A stretch of DNA of 64,000 nt from Morella rubra (GCA_003952965.2 CM025853.1:16819324-16883323); one strand, 5' to 3'; numbered from the stretch's first letter, positions 1 to 12,086 are shown. Notes: generated by a model from the sequence alone, not told the origin. A program made the numbers and translations.

Positions 1-284
1 AGAACTTCTTCGTTGTTTTTGTTTCAATCCTCGGTTTGCTAATACTGGTTATAAATATCATTGGAGTTGTGCAGGTTGGTATTCAAAGCCTTCTTTGTTG
101 TTGTTTTCCAACCCTAATTGTCGACTACACATTTGGACAACCCCCAAGCTTAGAGATCTCCTCCACTCTAACTATCACGGATTAGAAGGGTGGAGGAATA
201 TCATGGCTTCCCCAAAGTATTGTTTCTTCTGTTAGAACTAGCTAATTATGTATCAATTATATTATTTGATGTTCTATTCACTCA
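1..284. other. left flank, no gene seen
   Basis: AT-rich sequence with no convincing reading frame or RNA gene. It ends exactly where the left LTR begins (TGTCATTCCCCGAG), so it is the pre-insertion flank of the gypsy element. Confidence 0.5.
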
Positions 285-2020
285 TGTCATTCCCCGAGCT
301 TTTAGCATAATATGCATTTTGTCAGTGAAATCGAGTTTGGGTTTAGTAGCGCATTAAGGAATACTTGGTGACTAAGTGAGATTAATTAGTCCTTGATGTA
401 TTTAATTCAAACTTTGATTAGGACATGAGTAAATGAGATTTGGAGTTCGCACGTAACTGAGTTTTTATTTAGGATGTTGAGGAGCACGTATTGGATCAAT
501 TTAATTTTTTAAGCTAGTAGGAGTTTTTATCGAAAACTGAATTACATGATTTTTATTCTTTTAATATGTTGGGAGATCATCCATGAGATTATGGTTCAAA
601 TTTGGAGACTTTTTATTTTTTAGAAGCAAGTAGGATGTTTTATGGAAGCAATTAGGTTGACTAGTGATCATTGGTGGATTAGTGAGGAAATTAGCAAGGC
701 TTGGCCATTAAGAAAAGGAATTTTGGCAGCCCTAGAGAGTGACACTTATCATGGCTATGAAGCATGACGAATCAAGGCTAGCAGCACGACTAATCGAGGC
801 TAGAAAGCACGACGATAAAGGCTAAAATCTAAGAAGCCCGAGGTGTCAACAACAGGTGGACCTAGGCGGCAACTCGCCATAGCTATAGGGTGAATTTCGG
901 CCATAGGTGTGCTCTGTAGCCGCTTTAGGTGGCTGGGTGTCAATGTGTGGTCAACATAGCCTTTTGACTCGCCATAGCTAGCCGAACACGTATCAATTTG
1001 TGACAAGCTGAGTTTGCCTATAAATTGGGGGAGATCTAACCATATTAGCTTACACCATTTCATCCAAAATTTGTTAGTTAAGCTTGAGATCAAGGGTGAA
1101 GTGAAGTAGGAAGGAAGAGGAAGAAAAATATTAGTAAAGATCTAGCTCAATTAGAGGTAAAGTTTAGTTGGTTATCTTTGATTTCGATTCAAAAATTTCA
1201 AGATAATTTTGTGAATCTCTTGTGTTTCTTATTCTAGCATCTATTGATGTTGTTAGCATTTTTCATATTCCTATTGTTCTTCGTGTTCTTGATGAAGAAC
1301 AAGCTCGTCTTTTCGAAAAAGTATCATTTTTAAAGTTCGATTCATTTTTAAGTTGTTTTTCAACTTTGATCCGTTTCTTTTCAAAAAAAATTCAAAAGAT
1401 GTTTTTTCAAAGTTTGAACATATTCTTTTGAATATTCTTTATGATTTCAAAACTCTTTATGTCAAAATTAGTGTTTTCTACATGGTGATTAAGAGAATTT
1501 TTAAGTGAGAAAACGAGGTATATTTTTGTTCATTGAATAATATTTTATCATGTTTCTATACTTTCCAAATGAAGGGTTAAGGTGTTGCATATCATGAATG
1601 AGATGTATGTGCGTTGAAATGAGACGTGCATACTTAATCTTATATTTTGGAAAGGGATGTTGTGAGGTTCAAGTTTGGTTAAGGTGTTGCATATCATGAA
1701 TGAGATGTATGAGCATTTACTTGAGACATGCTTACTTAACGTATAATATGAAGAAGTGATAGTACTGTGCACAAGAGGTGTGTTCCACTTGTTGTGGCAT
1801 TTTGGCCGCTCCGTCATACGCGGAAAGATCCTTTATGAGGATTCCATATTCTACTCCGGGAGTAATGCCGCACAATGCCTTAAGTCTTTTCATTTACTTT
1901 CCTCTTCTATTTTAAGATTTTATTAATGAACAAGTTTCTTCAATATCTTTTTTTTATATCTACTATTCTATTGTGCTAATCACTGGCTTTACTAAGTCAT
2001 TTTATTATTAATGAGCAGAA
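285..2020 (+). repeat. left LTR of the gypsy element (3' limit uncertain)
   Basis: The first ~1.06 kb (285-1350) aligns with 5782-6775. The left copy then continues with sequence absent on the right, including a block with GGCCGCTCCG and ACTCCGGGAGTAATGCC and a 35-bp internal direct repeat (about 1574 and 1678). A CTGGCTTTACTAAGTCA segment near 1983 recalls the TGAGTC...GACTCA block of the solo LTR at 24026-27102. The end near 2020 is inferred from where gag begins; the true LTR end is deleted or unrecognisable. Confidence 0.65.
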
Positions 2021-2027
2021 TAAGAAA

Positions 2028-2345
2028 CTATCTTTCCAAGAAAATCAATCCCAAGGACAGTTATTAGGAATGAGAGGAGGCAATTTTGGAATAGAGGCAA
2101 CGAGCAAGAGAATAGAAGAAATGGATCCTAGTGCTGTAGGGATAGTTTGTTTTACTTGGGAAAGTTAGGTCATTTTGCTAGAAATTGTAGAGTGAGGCAA
2201 GGATTCCCTCAGAATGTGCATAGTAATCAAGTTACTAACCCTGGTAACAATAGAGAGGAAATCCTGGTAATCAACACAGGGGAACTAGACCAGCAAGATT
2301 GTTTGCTCTGAATGTGGAGGAAGCAGAGTAGGATGAGAATGTGGT
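2028..2345 (+). pseudogene. gag C-terminus with nucleocapsid zinc knuckle (remnant)
   Basis: At 2148-2191 the sequence reads as a CCHC zinc knuckle of the type C-x2-C-GKLGHFARNC, but a missing base splits it: TGT TTT ACT is in one frame and GKLGHFARNCR in the next. It is followed by an Asn/Gly-rich stretch typical of the gag-protease linker. The capsid part of gag is absent. In an intact element this protein packages the RNA template. No frame here is open for the full length. Confidence 0.6.
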
Positions 2346-2364
2346 GACAGGTACTTTTTCCTTT

Positions 2365-2870
2365 CTTGTGGATTAGTAACTGTGTTGTTTGATACTGGTG
2401 CTACGCATTTCTTTTATTTCACAGAATTGCATAAATAGACTTGGATTGTTGGTAGAACCTTTATTTGTTAGACTTGATGTGGTAACTCCTTTGGGGATAA
2501 TAGTATGTGTACAAGAAGATCAAGAAGTTTCCAATGGAAATAGAGGATGGAGATTGTCTATAGATTTGACAATCCTAGATATGGGTAACTTTGATGTGAT
2601 TCTTGGCATGGATTGGTTATCTGGTTATCATGTAACATTAGATTGTCATGCAAAGGAAGTAAGTTTACTTGTACCTGGACAAAGAGAATTCAGTTCAGGA
2701 AATGCCAAGAAAGTGATTCCACTAGCAAGGAATTTCCTCAGGTACGATTAATATCTGCATTGAAAGCTTGGAAAAGTGTGATTAATGGAGCTCAGGCTTT
2801 TCTAGTTTCAATTGCTGGAATTTCGGAGAAGAAAGAAGTTAGAAACCATACCAATGATCTGTGAGTATCA
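2365..2870 (+). pseudogene. retropepsin (aspartic protease) remnant
   Basis: The active-site motif LFDTGAT is read at 2385-2405 and then leaves the frame within the His-Ser-Phe segment, where bases are missing. The downstream frame continues with the second conserved protease strand (ILGMDWLSGY at about 2600-2630), the D-x-I-L-G-M-D-W-L signature of plant gypsy proteases. In active elements the enzyme cuts the Gag-Pol polyprotein. At least one frameshift separates the two halves. Confidence 0.75.
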
Positions 2871-3790
2871 AGATGTCTTTCCAGAAGAACTACCGGATTA
2901 CCATCGGTAAGAGAAATTGAATTTGAAATTTCATTGGTACCAGATACTGCACCTTTGTCAAAAGCTCCATATAGGATGGCCCCAGCTGAACTAAAGGAAT
3001 TAAAGGAACAACTGCAAGATTTATTGCAGAAAGGATATATTAGACCTAGTGTTTCACCCTGGGGAGCTCTAGTGTTATTTGTGAAAAGAAGGATGGCACT
3101 ATGAGAATGTGCATAGACTATCGAGAGCTGAATAAGGTTACTATTAGGAATAAGTATCCTTTACCTAGGATTGATGATTTGTTTGATCAATTGAATGGTG
3201 CTGAAATATTTTCTAAGATTGATCTTAGGTCAGGATATCATCAATTGAGAATCAGGAAGGAGGATATTCCAAAGACAGCTTTTCGTACCAGGTATGGCCA
3301 TTACGAATTCCTGTAATGCCTTTTGGATTAACAAATACTCCTGCTGCATTTATGGATTTGATGCAAGGGTATTTAGAGATTTTCTAGATCATTTTGTGGT
3401 AGTATTCATTGATGATATATTGATATACTCTAGAGTAAGGAAGAGCATGAGAATCATTTGAGGTTAGTTTTGCAAAGGTTGAGGGATGAACATTATATGC
3501 TAAGTTCTCGAAATGTGATTTTTGGTTAAAGGAAGTAGCATTTCTAGGACATATTATTTCGAGTGAAGGTATATCAGTTGATCAGGAAAAGTAGAGGCAG
3601 TTTATACTTGGCCAAGACCTACTACAGTTCATGATATTAGAAGTTTTCTTGGATTTGCTGGATATTATCGTAGATTTGTAGAAGGATTCTCGAAATTGGC
3701 ATCACCTCTGACAGCATTGACAAAGAAGAATGCTAAATTTATATGGAAAGAGGAATGTGAGAAAAGTTTTCTAGAATTAAAAGAAGACTG
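2870..3790 (+). pseudogene. Ty3/gypsy reverse transcriptase remnant
   Basis: Successive frames give the canonical RT blocks: [13 protein letters not shown] (about 3030-3065), [21 protein letters not shown] (3101 onward), [15 protein letters not shown] (about 3210-3255), the catalytic FIDDILIYS at about 3402-3430, and GFAGYYRRFVEGFSK near 3655. Frames change after VKK near 3088, near 3316, around 3435 and near 3590, each by loss of one or two bases. The catalytic DD pair is present, but no continuous product is possible. In intact relatives this enzyme copies element RNA into DNA. Confidence 0.88.
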
Positions 3791-4280
3791 ATTACTGCAC
3801 CTATTTTAGCTTTACCTAAGGAATCAGAAGTATATGTTATTATACTGATGCCTCAAGAACAGGTTTAGGAAGGGTATTGATGCAGGAAGGAAAAGTTATT
3901 GCTTATGCATCACGACAGCTTAAGACTCACGAGAAGAATTACCCCACTCATGATTTAGAATTGGCAGCTGTAGTGTTTGCATTGAAACTTTGGAGACATT
4001 ATCTGTATGGAGTTAAGTGTGAAATCTATACAGATCATAAGAGTTTGAAATATTTCTTTACTCAGAAGGAGTTGAATATGAGACAAAGGAGATGGTTGGA
4101 GTTAATCAAGGACTATGATTGTACCATCAATTATCATCCTAGAAAGGCAAATGTTGTGGCAGATGCCTTGAGTAGGAAGTTTATGAAGGAAGGAAAGAAA
4201 GGAGTCAGAAGTTGTCTCCTGAATTGGAAAAGGATATGGAAAGGAATGAGATTGAATTACTTTTGGATGAGGAAGTGAAA
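3790..4280 (+). pseudogene. retroviral-type RNase H remnant (gypsy)
   Basis: The TDASR-like first aspartate region lies at about 3845-3860 and is frame-broken. From 3877 an open stretch of 133 codons carries [20 protein letters not shown], then [29 protein letters not shown] and [10 protein letters not shown]: the RNase H-like fold with conserved E, D and the family-typical end. It degrades the RNA strand during reverse transcription. The last ~40 codons run into an out-of-frame linker. Confidence 0.85.
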
Positions 4281-4339
4281 CAATTGAATGCATTGACAAT
4301 TCAATCTTCATTACAAGATCAGATTAAGGATGGGCAGCT

Positions 4340-5190
4340 CAAGACCCAATAGTTAAAGAACTTGTGGACTCAAAATCAGAGGTAGTGATTAAGAATGATG
4401 GACTAGCATACTTTAGAGATAGGATAGTGGTTCCAGAAAATAAGGAGATTAAGGAACAAATACTGCAGGAAGCTCATAGGTCAAAGTATTCGATGCATCC
4501 AGGTTCCACAAGGATGTACCAAGATTTGAAAGCTAAGTTTTGGTGGCCTGGGATGAAAAGAGAGATAGCAGAGTTTGTTAGTAGATGTTTGATTTGTCAA
4601 CAAGTGAAAGCTGAACATCAAAAACCTGCAGGATTGTTACAACCCTTACAGATTCCAGTATGGAAATGGGATGATATTGCTATGGATTTTGTAGTTGGGT
4701 TACCAAGAGCATTGACTGGACAAGATGCTATCTGGGTTGTCATAGATCGTTTGAAAAAATCAGCTCATTTCATTCCTATTAAGGTTAGTTATACTTTTGA
4801 GAATTGGCAGAGTTATACATTAAGGAAATTGTACGACTTCATGGAATACCTAGTTCTATAGTATCTGATCGAGATACGAGTTTTACCTCGAGAATTTGGA
4901 ATGGATTCCAAAAAGCATTAGGTACTCAGTTGAAGTTTAGTACTGCATTTCATCCTCAAACTGATGGTCAATCAGAAAGAGTCATTCAGATCTTAGAGGA
5001 TATGTTGAGAGCTTGTATTTTAGAATTCAAGGGATCTTGGATTCAATATTTACCACTTGTGGAATTTGCTTATAACAATACATATCAGACCAGTATTCAG
5101 ATGGCACCATACGAAGCTCTTTATGGACAGAAATGTAGAACACCTTTGTTTTGGGATGAAGTAGGAGAAAGGACAAATGATTGGATCTGA
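4340..5190 (+). pseudogene. gypsy integrase remnant (HHCC zinc domain and DDE core)
   Basis: The first frame (4364-4861) gives the zinc-binding domain: H-R-S, then MHPG, then C-L-I-C, with FWWPGMKREI between, followed by the core start WDDIAMDFVVGLP (first catalytic Asp, about 4666-4704). After a frame change at about 4790 a second frame (4804-5190) carries IVSDRDTSFTSRIW (second Asp) and FHPQTDGQSERV (core Glu at SER), then FAYNNTYQTSI. All three DDE residues can be seen, in two frames. The enzyme inserts element cDNA; this copy is inactive. Confidence 0.9.
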
Positions 5191-5719
5191 CCTAATCCAA
5201 AGGACATGTGAAAAGGTAGAACTGATCAAGGAAAGGTTGAAGGTAGCTTAGAGTAGACAAAAGAGTTATGCTGATAATCATAGACAACTGTTGGGATTTG
5301 AAGAAGGGGATAAAGTATTCTTGAAGGTGATTCCTATGAAAGAGTTAAGAGATTTGGAAAGAAAAGAAAGTTGAGTCCCTGATATGTTGGACCATTTGAG
5401 ATTTACGTAAGGTAGGAGTAACAGCTTATCAGTTAGCCTTACCACCAGAATTGGAAGGAGTACATGATACTTTCACATTTCTATGCTAAGAAAATATGTT
5501 TTAGATCCTTCTCATGTGATAGATTATATACCTTTACAAATAGCAAAGAACTTAACCTATCAGGAGCAACCTGTGGCAATATTAGATAGAAAGGAGCAAG
5601 AGCTGCATAACAGGAAGATTCCTTTAGTAAAGGTGTTATGGCAGAGTCATGATATCATTGAAGCATCATGGGAGTTAGAGGTAGACATGCCTGACAAGTA
5701 TCCTCAGTTGTTTGACTAA
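5190..5719 (+). pseudogene. integrase C-terminus and chromodomain-like tail
   Basis: Downstream of the DDE core, broken frames give the GD-x-VFLKV segment (about 5306-5330; KVFLKVIPM read directly). A 78-codon frame (5483-5719) ends with IPLVKVLWQSHDIIEASWEL and a stop after PQLFD. In chromoviruses this tail guides integration to particular chromatin. It is the last coding part of the element and stops 50 bases before the polypurine tract. Confidence 0.75.
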
Positions 5720-5768
5720 CTGGTACGTTCCTTGTGTTTGTTTAAATTTTGAGGACGAAATTATTTCT

Positions 5769-5781
5769 AAGTGGGGGAGTA
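5769..5781 (+). other. polypurine tract of the gypsy element
   Basis: AAGTGGGGGAGTA directly abuts the right LTR start at 5782. This is the usual position and composition of the plus-strand primer site in plant gypsy elements. Confidence 0.85.
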
Positions 5782-6790
5782 TGTCATACCCCGAGCTTTT
5801 ACATAACATGCATTTTGTTTGTGAAATCGATTTTGGGTTTAGTAGTGCATTAGGGAGTACTTAGTGACTAAGTAAGATTAATTAGTACTTGATGTATTTA
5901 GTTCAAACCTTGATTAGGATATAATTAAGTGAGATTTGGAGTTCGCACGTAATTGAGTTTTTATTCAAGAGGTTGAGGAGCACATATTCGATCAATTAAT
6001 TTTTTAAGTTAGTGGGATGGGTTTTTTATCGAAAACCGAATCACATGATTTTATTCTTTAAATATGTTGGGAGATTCATCCACGAGTTTATGGTTCAAAT
6101 TTGGAGACTTTTTATTTTTCGGAAGCAAGTAGGTGTTTTATGGAAGCAATTAGGTTGATTTAGTGATCATCGGTGGATTAGTGAGGAAATTAGCAAACTT
6201 AGCCATTAAGAAAAGGAATTTCGGCAGCCCTAGAGAGTGACACCTATCATGGCTAGGAAGTACGACAAATAAAGGCTAAAACCTAGGAAGCTTGAGGAGT
6301 CGACAACCGGTGGACTTAAGCGGCTACTCGCCATAGCTATAGGGTGAATTTTAGCCATATGTTTGCTCTGCAGCTGCTTTAGGTGGCTGGGTGTCAACGT
6401 GTGGTCAACATAGCCTTTTGTCTCGCCATAGCTAGGGGGAGATCTGGCCATATTAGCTTACACCATTACATCCAAAATTTGTGAGTTAAGCTTAGATTAA
6501 AAGTGAAGTGAAGTAGGTAGGAAGAGGAAGAAAAGGATTAGTGAAAATCTGGCTCAATTAGAGGTAAAGTCTAGTTAGTTATCTTTGATTTCAATTCAAA
6601 AGTTTTCACAATGACTTTGTGAAACTCTTGTGTATTTCAACTATTCTAGCATCTATTGATGTTGTTAGAGTATTTTATATTCCTATTGTTCTTTGTGTTC
6701 TTGACGAAGAACAAGCTTGTCTTTTCAAAAAAGTATTATTTTTAAAGTTCGATTAATTTTCAAGCTGTTTTTCATATATTTTTTGTATGA
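5782..6790 (+). repeat. right LTR of the gypsy element, 3'-truncated
   Basis: Similar to 285-1350 throughout (for example the CTCGCCATAGCTATAGGGTG block at about 6326 and at 867). Homology stops around 6770-6790, where the left copy would continue for several hundred bases, so the right LTR has lost its end and no target-site duplication can be read. Confidence 0.85.
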
Positions 6791-7052
6791 GTCACATCAC
6801 ATGCCTATACTAATTCCATACTCACATTTGCGGGCTTATAAAACTAAGGTTGTGTTAGTATAGTTGACATCGTCTTAGCAATGAATGTATTTATACTAAT
6901 TCTTATAGTTTTTTAACCACTCACATTACATACCTATACTAGTTACATTCTTAATATAAACGCGCTTATAATAAGTAAGTTGTGTTAGTATAATTGAAAT
7001 CGTCTTAACAGTAAATGTGTTTATACTAATCCTTATATTTTTTGAACCACTT
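6790..7052. repeat. two-copy tandem repeat of ~125 bp
   Basis: The block CACATGCCTATACTAATT...GTTGTGTTAGTATAG...ATCGTCTTAGCA...TTTATACTAATTCTTATA (about 6792-6915) recurs with substitutions at about 6916-7045. It carries no coding signal and may be a fragment of a repetitive element. Confidence 0.75.
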
Positions 7053-7976
7053 ACACTTGTGCCTGCCTGCTGGAAAATAATAAAGTTGGAGAATTTGCGG
7101 ATGTCAAGGGAACCATTTGTGCCTGCTTGCCGCAAAATAGTTCTAGCAAATAGGGGCATCTTCCTATACGGGCATGATAGGAAGAGGTGTTCAGAAATTG
7201 CATGATTATTTTGGTAAAGGCAGCATAAAAGATCATTTTTTTTTTTCAGAAAAGAAGAAAGTCTCTATAGGTTTTGGGAGTTTCTTGAGAGTAGGTGGAA
7301 TTGGTATAGTACTTGTCTTTTGGAAAGCTATGTAATATGATCTTTCTTTGTCAGGAGAGACCATCCCATTTTAAGGATGAAAAGCCTAATTGAAATTGTG
7401 CATATTGCAATGTCCTAAGCCTCCAAATAGTTTTTGGAAGCCAAACGGAGTTCCCTGCACTTGATTTTTTTATGTCTTTTTAAAACTGCACTAAAAATGT
7501 CTTTAAAATTTTGTCAATCAGGGAAAGGCAAGTTTTTGGAAGGAGAAAAGACGACATAATATATGATGAGATGGCTAAGGCGGTAGACTTCACAAGAACG
7601 GATCGACTTGTTGAATGTGGTTCACAATCAATGGTTATTATGATTACAATAAAATATATTAAGTTTATAACATGAGTATGTTCAAGTAAGAAAAAGGTCA
7701 AGTGTCGTTTATGTGGACAGAAAACCGTTGGATATAGCAATTTCAGCAGGGATGAAATCGCAACGAGAAGTGTAGTTTATGGTAGTAAGCTGCAACAAAT
7801 TAAAATTTGTGAGGATATTTGAGAATTGAGTGATAGTTTGAGGAGAAAAAATTATAATTAACCCTTATTTTAACGTACGTAGTCTTTCGAACATTTTACA
7901 TCTAATAAGTGGTTGACACAATGACAGTCACAGAGTTCTCATGATTGTATCTATCATACAATTTTAGGCGGGTAAG
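7053..7976. other. intergenic / lost 5' part of the receptor-kinase gene
   Basis: No exon of the expected upstream receptor-kinase segment (signal peptide and first LRRs) can be read here, and no other gene. Two GTGCCTGC-containing stretches (7055, 7118) form a short imperfect direct repeat. Confidence 0.5.
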
Positions 7977-8459
7977 CGACAATAATTTCTCTGGAAAGAT
8001 ACCTGATTTCATCAGTAATTGGACACAAATTGAAAAACTGTAAGCTCCTCCAGCTTCTATTGCTCACGGGAACTTTTAGTCTGTCACAGGCATATGGGGG
8101 GATACTTTCTCAAGGGGCCAATGCCTTCTAGCATTTCTGCTTTAACAAGCTTAAGTGATCTGTATGCAAATGTTCTATCTTATCTTTTAATCCTTATCTA
8201 GAAAGAAAAGGTACCCTGAAGATAGTTTATGTTCCAGTCTTACTATTAGGAGGATAACTGACTTAAGAGGTAGAGGTTCTACTTTCCCGCCATTAAGCAC
8301 TATGGAATCCAAGAAGAGTCAGATTCTTACAGTTTTCTTTTCTGGATACTCTTGAATCAAGATGCTCTTATGAACTCGGTTCTTCAATGCAGGATACTAG
8401 GGAAGTGCCAAATTTATGGAGAGATCCCAGAATATATTGGACATATGAAAACACTTAAA
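7977..8459 (+). pseudogene. RLK pseudogene: first four readable LRR exons
   Basis: Exon pieces at 7977-8039 (VSDNNFSGKIPDFISNW), 8090-8161 (GPMPSSISALTSLSDL), about 8250-8330 (RITDLRGRGSTFPPLS) and 8391-8459 (CQIYGEIPEYIGHMKTL). Each encodes one ~24-residue LRR with the GxIPxxI core, and introns fall at the same place in each repeat, as is typical of this family. The first, second and fourth have recognisable AG/GT borders. The donor after the third is unclear. Confidence 0.8.
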
Positions 8460-9337
8460 GTCCAGAAAGTATTTAATCTTTATTTGGGCTTTCCAAATAT
8501 CTCATTCTTTTTGAAAACCCTAGTCTGCAACGGCTACATGAAAGTTAAGACTTCATAAGATGTCCAGAGAAAGGTGATGGTGGAAATCACCCCGATCCTT
8601 GCAGCATAAGATATACAAGCATCAAGTTCATAACAGTCTGGGTGAGGACTGGAAATATGCTTGTTCATCTCCTACCATGCAGACTTGACAAAAATATTAA
8701 TTACAATGATGGACAGGCTGGAGGGTCTTCTTTTCAATTTCTTGTTTATATACCAGGGAGAAGGAGCTAGATGAAAATTCCAGGGACAAAGTGGAGATCT
8801 GTATTATGATTTCTGAAATGTTCTATAGGAATGTAAGTTCTAGGGACAAGCATACTCTGGAATTTTCTTCTAGATGTTATGGCTTTTTTTGTCACGCGGT
8901 AAAACTCCAACATTCTTTTGGCACGGATTTCAGGTGCTTCTTACTCTGGTTTTGTTACAAAAATAATTTATGACATTTTAAGAGTAGTTAAAATTTGGCT
9001 GTTCGGAAGAAGTGGGGAAGTAAAATAGAAAAATGTTCCTGGCCAACGTCAAACAAATAATAGTGGTTTTTTATGGTTGAAACCGCCTTCCACTTGCTAT
9101 ACGTGCTTAGAGTCTGACATCAGATAAGTCCTGGACCTCTGCCTTGATTTCATAATTAAACTTTTGTGTCAGAAGTTCCTAAGATTATCTCCCACTGGTG
9201 AGGTTTGCCAAATTTCAGGATTGTTTTGGTAAACATTCCCAGGCTGAACTCCTCTAGATTTCTCCAAACTTATATATCAATATTTGATATTCTAGTTTAT
9301 GGTAGAGACTAATGTCCATTTCAATTTACCATTGTAG
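8460..9337. other. enlarged intron of the RLK pseudogene
   Basis: No coding segment of the receptor is readable between the fourth and fifth LRR exons, and no transposon ends were recognised. Confidence 0.5.
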
Positions 9338-10235
9338 TGACCTAAGCTTTAATGACTTGAATGGTGAAATCCCATCGTCCTTCGTACAACTTGACAAAGT
9401 AGATTTCATGTAAGCGAATGTCCCAAAAACTAATATAGGTTCACAACAGCTGCAGCATGATGGTTTAAAGTTGCTTTCTCCCAGGTATTTGACAGGGAAC
9501 AAGCTCAGTGGAAGTATACAAGAATGGCTCCTAGGAAGAAACAAAAATGTGTACGTAGTTCCCTGACACCTATTCTCTTCATTCCTATTCCCCTTCAGAT
9601 GCCTTAAATAGGAATAAGGACTATACCATTATAACTAGTTGGCTCCAATTTGATCTGACTGTCCTTGGAGTACCTTGTCGTGGCTCATAAAGGAAAATTT
9701 TTATACACCATGCTGGTCAGATAATAAATTTTCCTAATGAAATTTGATCCTCTGCTGAAATAAGTTCTAAGAAATGAAGAGAGAAGGTTGTGGCAACTAT
9801 CGACCTTACGTAGTAGAAAAATGTGGTTATGATATGTAGTTCTTTGGTCTTTGTATGCAGGATGTTTCTTACAATAACTTCACTTGGGAAAGCTCAGGTC
9901 CACTGGAATGTCCTCATGGGAGTGTGAGTGTTATCTAAGCTACATCGTTCTATTAAATAAACAAGATTTAAGTGGATGATGACAACAACCATCTGCTGAA
10001 CTTATGCAGAAACAGTGGAAAGCTATTCCTCATCAGTGGATAAGTTGTAAGACTGTTTTTCTCCTGTTATTAACTACGAGATTTTGCCAATTCTGGTGAT
10101 GTGAAGTTAACTTGACAGTGTGGCATATTTATCTTTAAGATATAAGCTCAAGCATCCCTTCCATTTGTTGCAGAACAGGAATTCATCCATGCGGCCTCAA
10201 AAGGAATGTTCCATGTCCTGCTATGAATAATCAAC
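9338..10235 (+). pseudogene. RLK pseudogene: last LRR exons and juxta-malectin linker
   Basis: Exon pieces at 9338-9409 (DLSFNDLNGEIPSSFVQL), 9485-9550 (YLTGNKLSGSIQEWLL), about 9861-9926 (DVSYNNFTWESSGPLEC), 10010-10046 (TVESYSSSVDKL) and 10174-10235 (GIHPCGLKRNVPCP). The C-x(n)-C linker after the last LRR is diagnostic for LRR-malectin kinases. The 9485 and 9861 exons do not join in phase as I read the borders, so a further frameshift or altered splice site is possible. Confidence 0.8.
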
Positions 10236-11421
10236 GTAAGTTTACAGATATGAACCTAAATTCGTTGTTTTTTTTTTTGAGCCATGGTTCGTGATAGAAA
10301 ATTTTTTCTACATAAAATAGTATCAATTTCTCAAATAAACCCTCGAACACGCCCCCTCTCCCTGATAATATTTTGTGGAACTGGCTTAATACCTGGGCCG
10401 TGTGTCTTCTTCTCATTATATAGAGCTATCAAACAAACTATACAAGGAAAGAAACGAAGTATCCCTTGCCTATACAAGGAATTCCATGGCTGTTGTTAGC
10501 TACAGTCTATTGGTGCTAGCTTTACAAATCAATGGAAAGAATAAGAAAGGAAAACGCCCAGCTGTGAGCTAAGGTGAGCTAATGACAGTAAAGCTGTCCG
10601 TTGACACTCCCCTCCTCCCCCTAGAAAAATAAAAGAACTTTAGGATTTGGGGTTTTCTATGTTTTTAAGGGCACTTGGGAAGCCGCCTGGTCCTGAAGTG
10701 GTTAGTGAAGTAAAAAGATGTAATTCGAGGAAACTGTACTTGTTTGTGAACTGCATGCTTAATAATTGTAGTCAGCCTCAGTATTTCAAATACCGTATGG
10801 TAATGCTGCATTTTGTTGCTTCTTCATGGACGTCCACCGAAAGAAGGTTGGAAAGTAAGCTTTTAAGAATAGAAAACTGGAATACTTTGGAAAGCAGTAT
10901 AAAGGTACAATGCACTCAAAATAAAAGGAAAACCTTTACATTTTTATCCTATTTTCTCATCACAACATACAATTACATAAAAAAATCAGACTTCATTTTG
11001 TCAAGTTCTGTTTGCTAATATAGGAGCAATATCATTTGGATCTGGAGATCCTTGTATAAAAGTGGATGAAATTTTTTTGGATCCTTGTATAACAAAGGAA
11101 TGTATGTTGCCATAAAATTTTTGTTATATATTTCAAGATTCAAGTATAAATTAGGAAAGAAAATGACAACTGAAGGAAAGCCATGATCTATAAAACGGAG
11201 TGAATTAAATCAACGAATTTTAAAACAATTGTTTAACTCCTTATGAATGGAGAAGCTGTTATTGTCGATTCCTTTCACCTTTCCCCCTAATTAACCTAGG
11301 AAAAAAGAATAGACAAGATGTTGCAGTACTATGAGGAGGGAATTTTCCAATAATTATTGATAGGATGTTTGAGAGGTTACAGTTTCTATAATTTGTTTCC
11401 TGATAGTCAAAACTTAAACAG
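10236..11421. other. 1.2-kb intron of the RLK pseudogene
   Basis: Separates the linker exon from the malectin exon, with GTAAGT at 10236 and AAACAG at 11416-11421. A short duplication of GGATCCTTGTATAA sits near 11048 and 11080. Nothing else was recognised. Confidence 0.65.
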
Positions 11422-11801
11422 ACTACTCCTTGCGGATTAATTGTGGTGGTAAGGAAGCAAATGTCAGTGGTGACCAATACGAAGCCGACAGAGAACAAAG
11501 AGGTGCTTCAATGTTTTACTGGCATCAGAACTGGGCATTCAGCAGCACCGGGAATTTCATGGATAATAATATAGATGCAGATATCTACATTCAAACCAAT
11601 TCTTCAGCACTTTTCAATGTCTCAGTGCTTGATTCAGAACTCTACACAACATCAAGGATTTCTCCGCTCTCTCTGACATACTATGGACTCTGTCTAATGA
11701 ATGGGAACTACACTGTTAAGCTCCACTTTGCAGAGATTACTTTCAGAGATGACAGGTCATTTAACAGCCTTGGGAAACGTATATTTAATGTTCACCTACA
11801 G
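11422..11801 (+). pseudogene. RLK pseudogene: malectin-like domain exon (intact in itself)
   Basis: Opens with YSLRINCGGKEA, the characteristic INCGG start of plant malectin domains, and continues through YWHQNWAFSSTGNFMDN, LTYYGLCLMNGNYTVKLHFAEI and SLGKRIFNVHLQ before a GTAAGC donor. The exon is open throughout and its 5' phase fits the exon ending at 10235 (NNQ-H-YS). The domain binds carbohydrate in its animal namesake; the ligand in plants is not known for this family. Confidence 0.88.
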
Positions 11802-11890
11802 GTAAGCAAGCCTCCATACACACACTGGTAAACAATTTACCCTACCTGCGTTGTACACAACTGAGAACAACCACAACTTTTTGAATAAAG

Positions 11891-12086
11891 GACAAGTTGG
11901 TACTAGAAAATTTCAATATTGAAGATGAGGCGGGTGGAGTTGGCAAGCCACTTGTAAAGATATTTACTGTAGTTGTCACGAGTAATACATTGAAGATACA
12001 TTTTTATTGGGCTGGAAAAGGGACAACAGGCATCCCTGTTAGAGGAGTTTATGGTCCTCTCATATAAGCTATATCAGTAGATCCTA
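11891..12086 (+). pseudogene. RLK pseudogene: end of malectin domain, with nonsense codon
   Basis: Reads DKLVLENFNIEDEAGGVGKP, then LKIHFYWAGKGTTGIP and VYGPLI, then TAA at 12068-12070, then AISVDP. Relatives have Ser at the stop position (GPLISAISVDP), so a TCA to TAA change is the simplest explanation. The stop precedes the membrane span and kinase, which on its own would abolish receptor function. Confidence 0.85.

Larger units (their letters stand above)
285..6790 (+). mobile_element. degenerate Ty3/gypsy retrotransposon (chromovirus type, Tekay/Del-like)
   Basis: Two related LTRs in direct orientation, starting TGTCATTCCCCGAGC at 285 and TGTCATACCCCGAGC at 5782, flank remnants in the order gag zinc knuckle, protease, RT, RNase H, integrase, chromodomain-like tail. 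That order, with RNase H before integrase, identifies Ty3/gypsy. The C-terminal segment of the form PLVKVLW...ASWELE is the family hallmark of plant chromoviruses. The primer-binding site and most of gag are missing: LTR-like sequence runs to about 2020 and the first recognisable internal sequence is the end of gag. Every domain lies in a different frame because of single-base losses, so the copy is dead. The two LTRs have many substitutions and indels relative to each other, which implies an old insertion. The clade name is from motif memory, not from a tree. Confidence 0.9.
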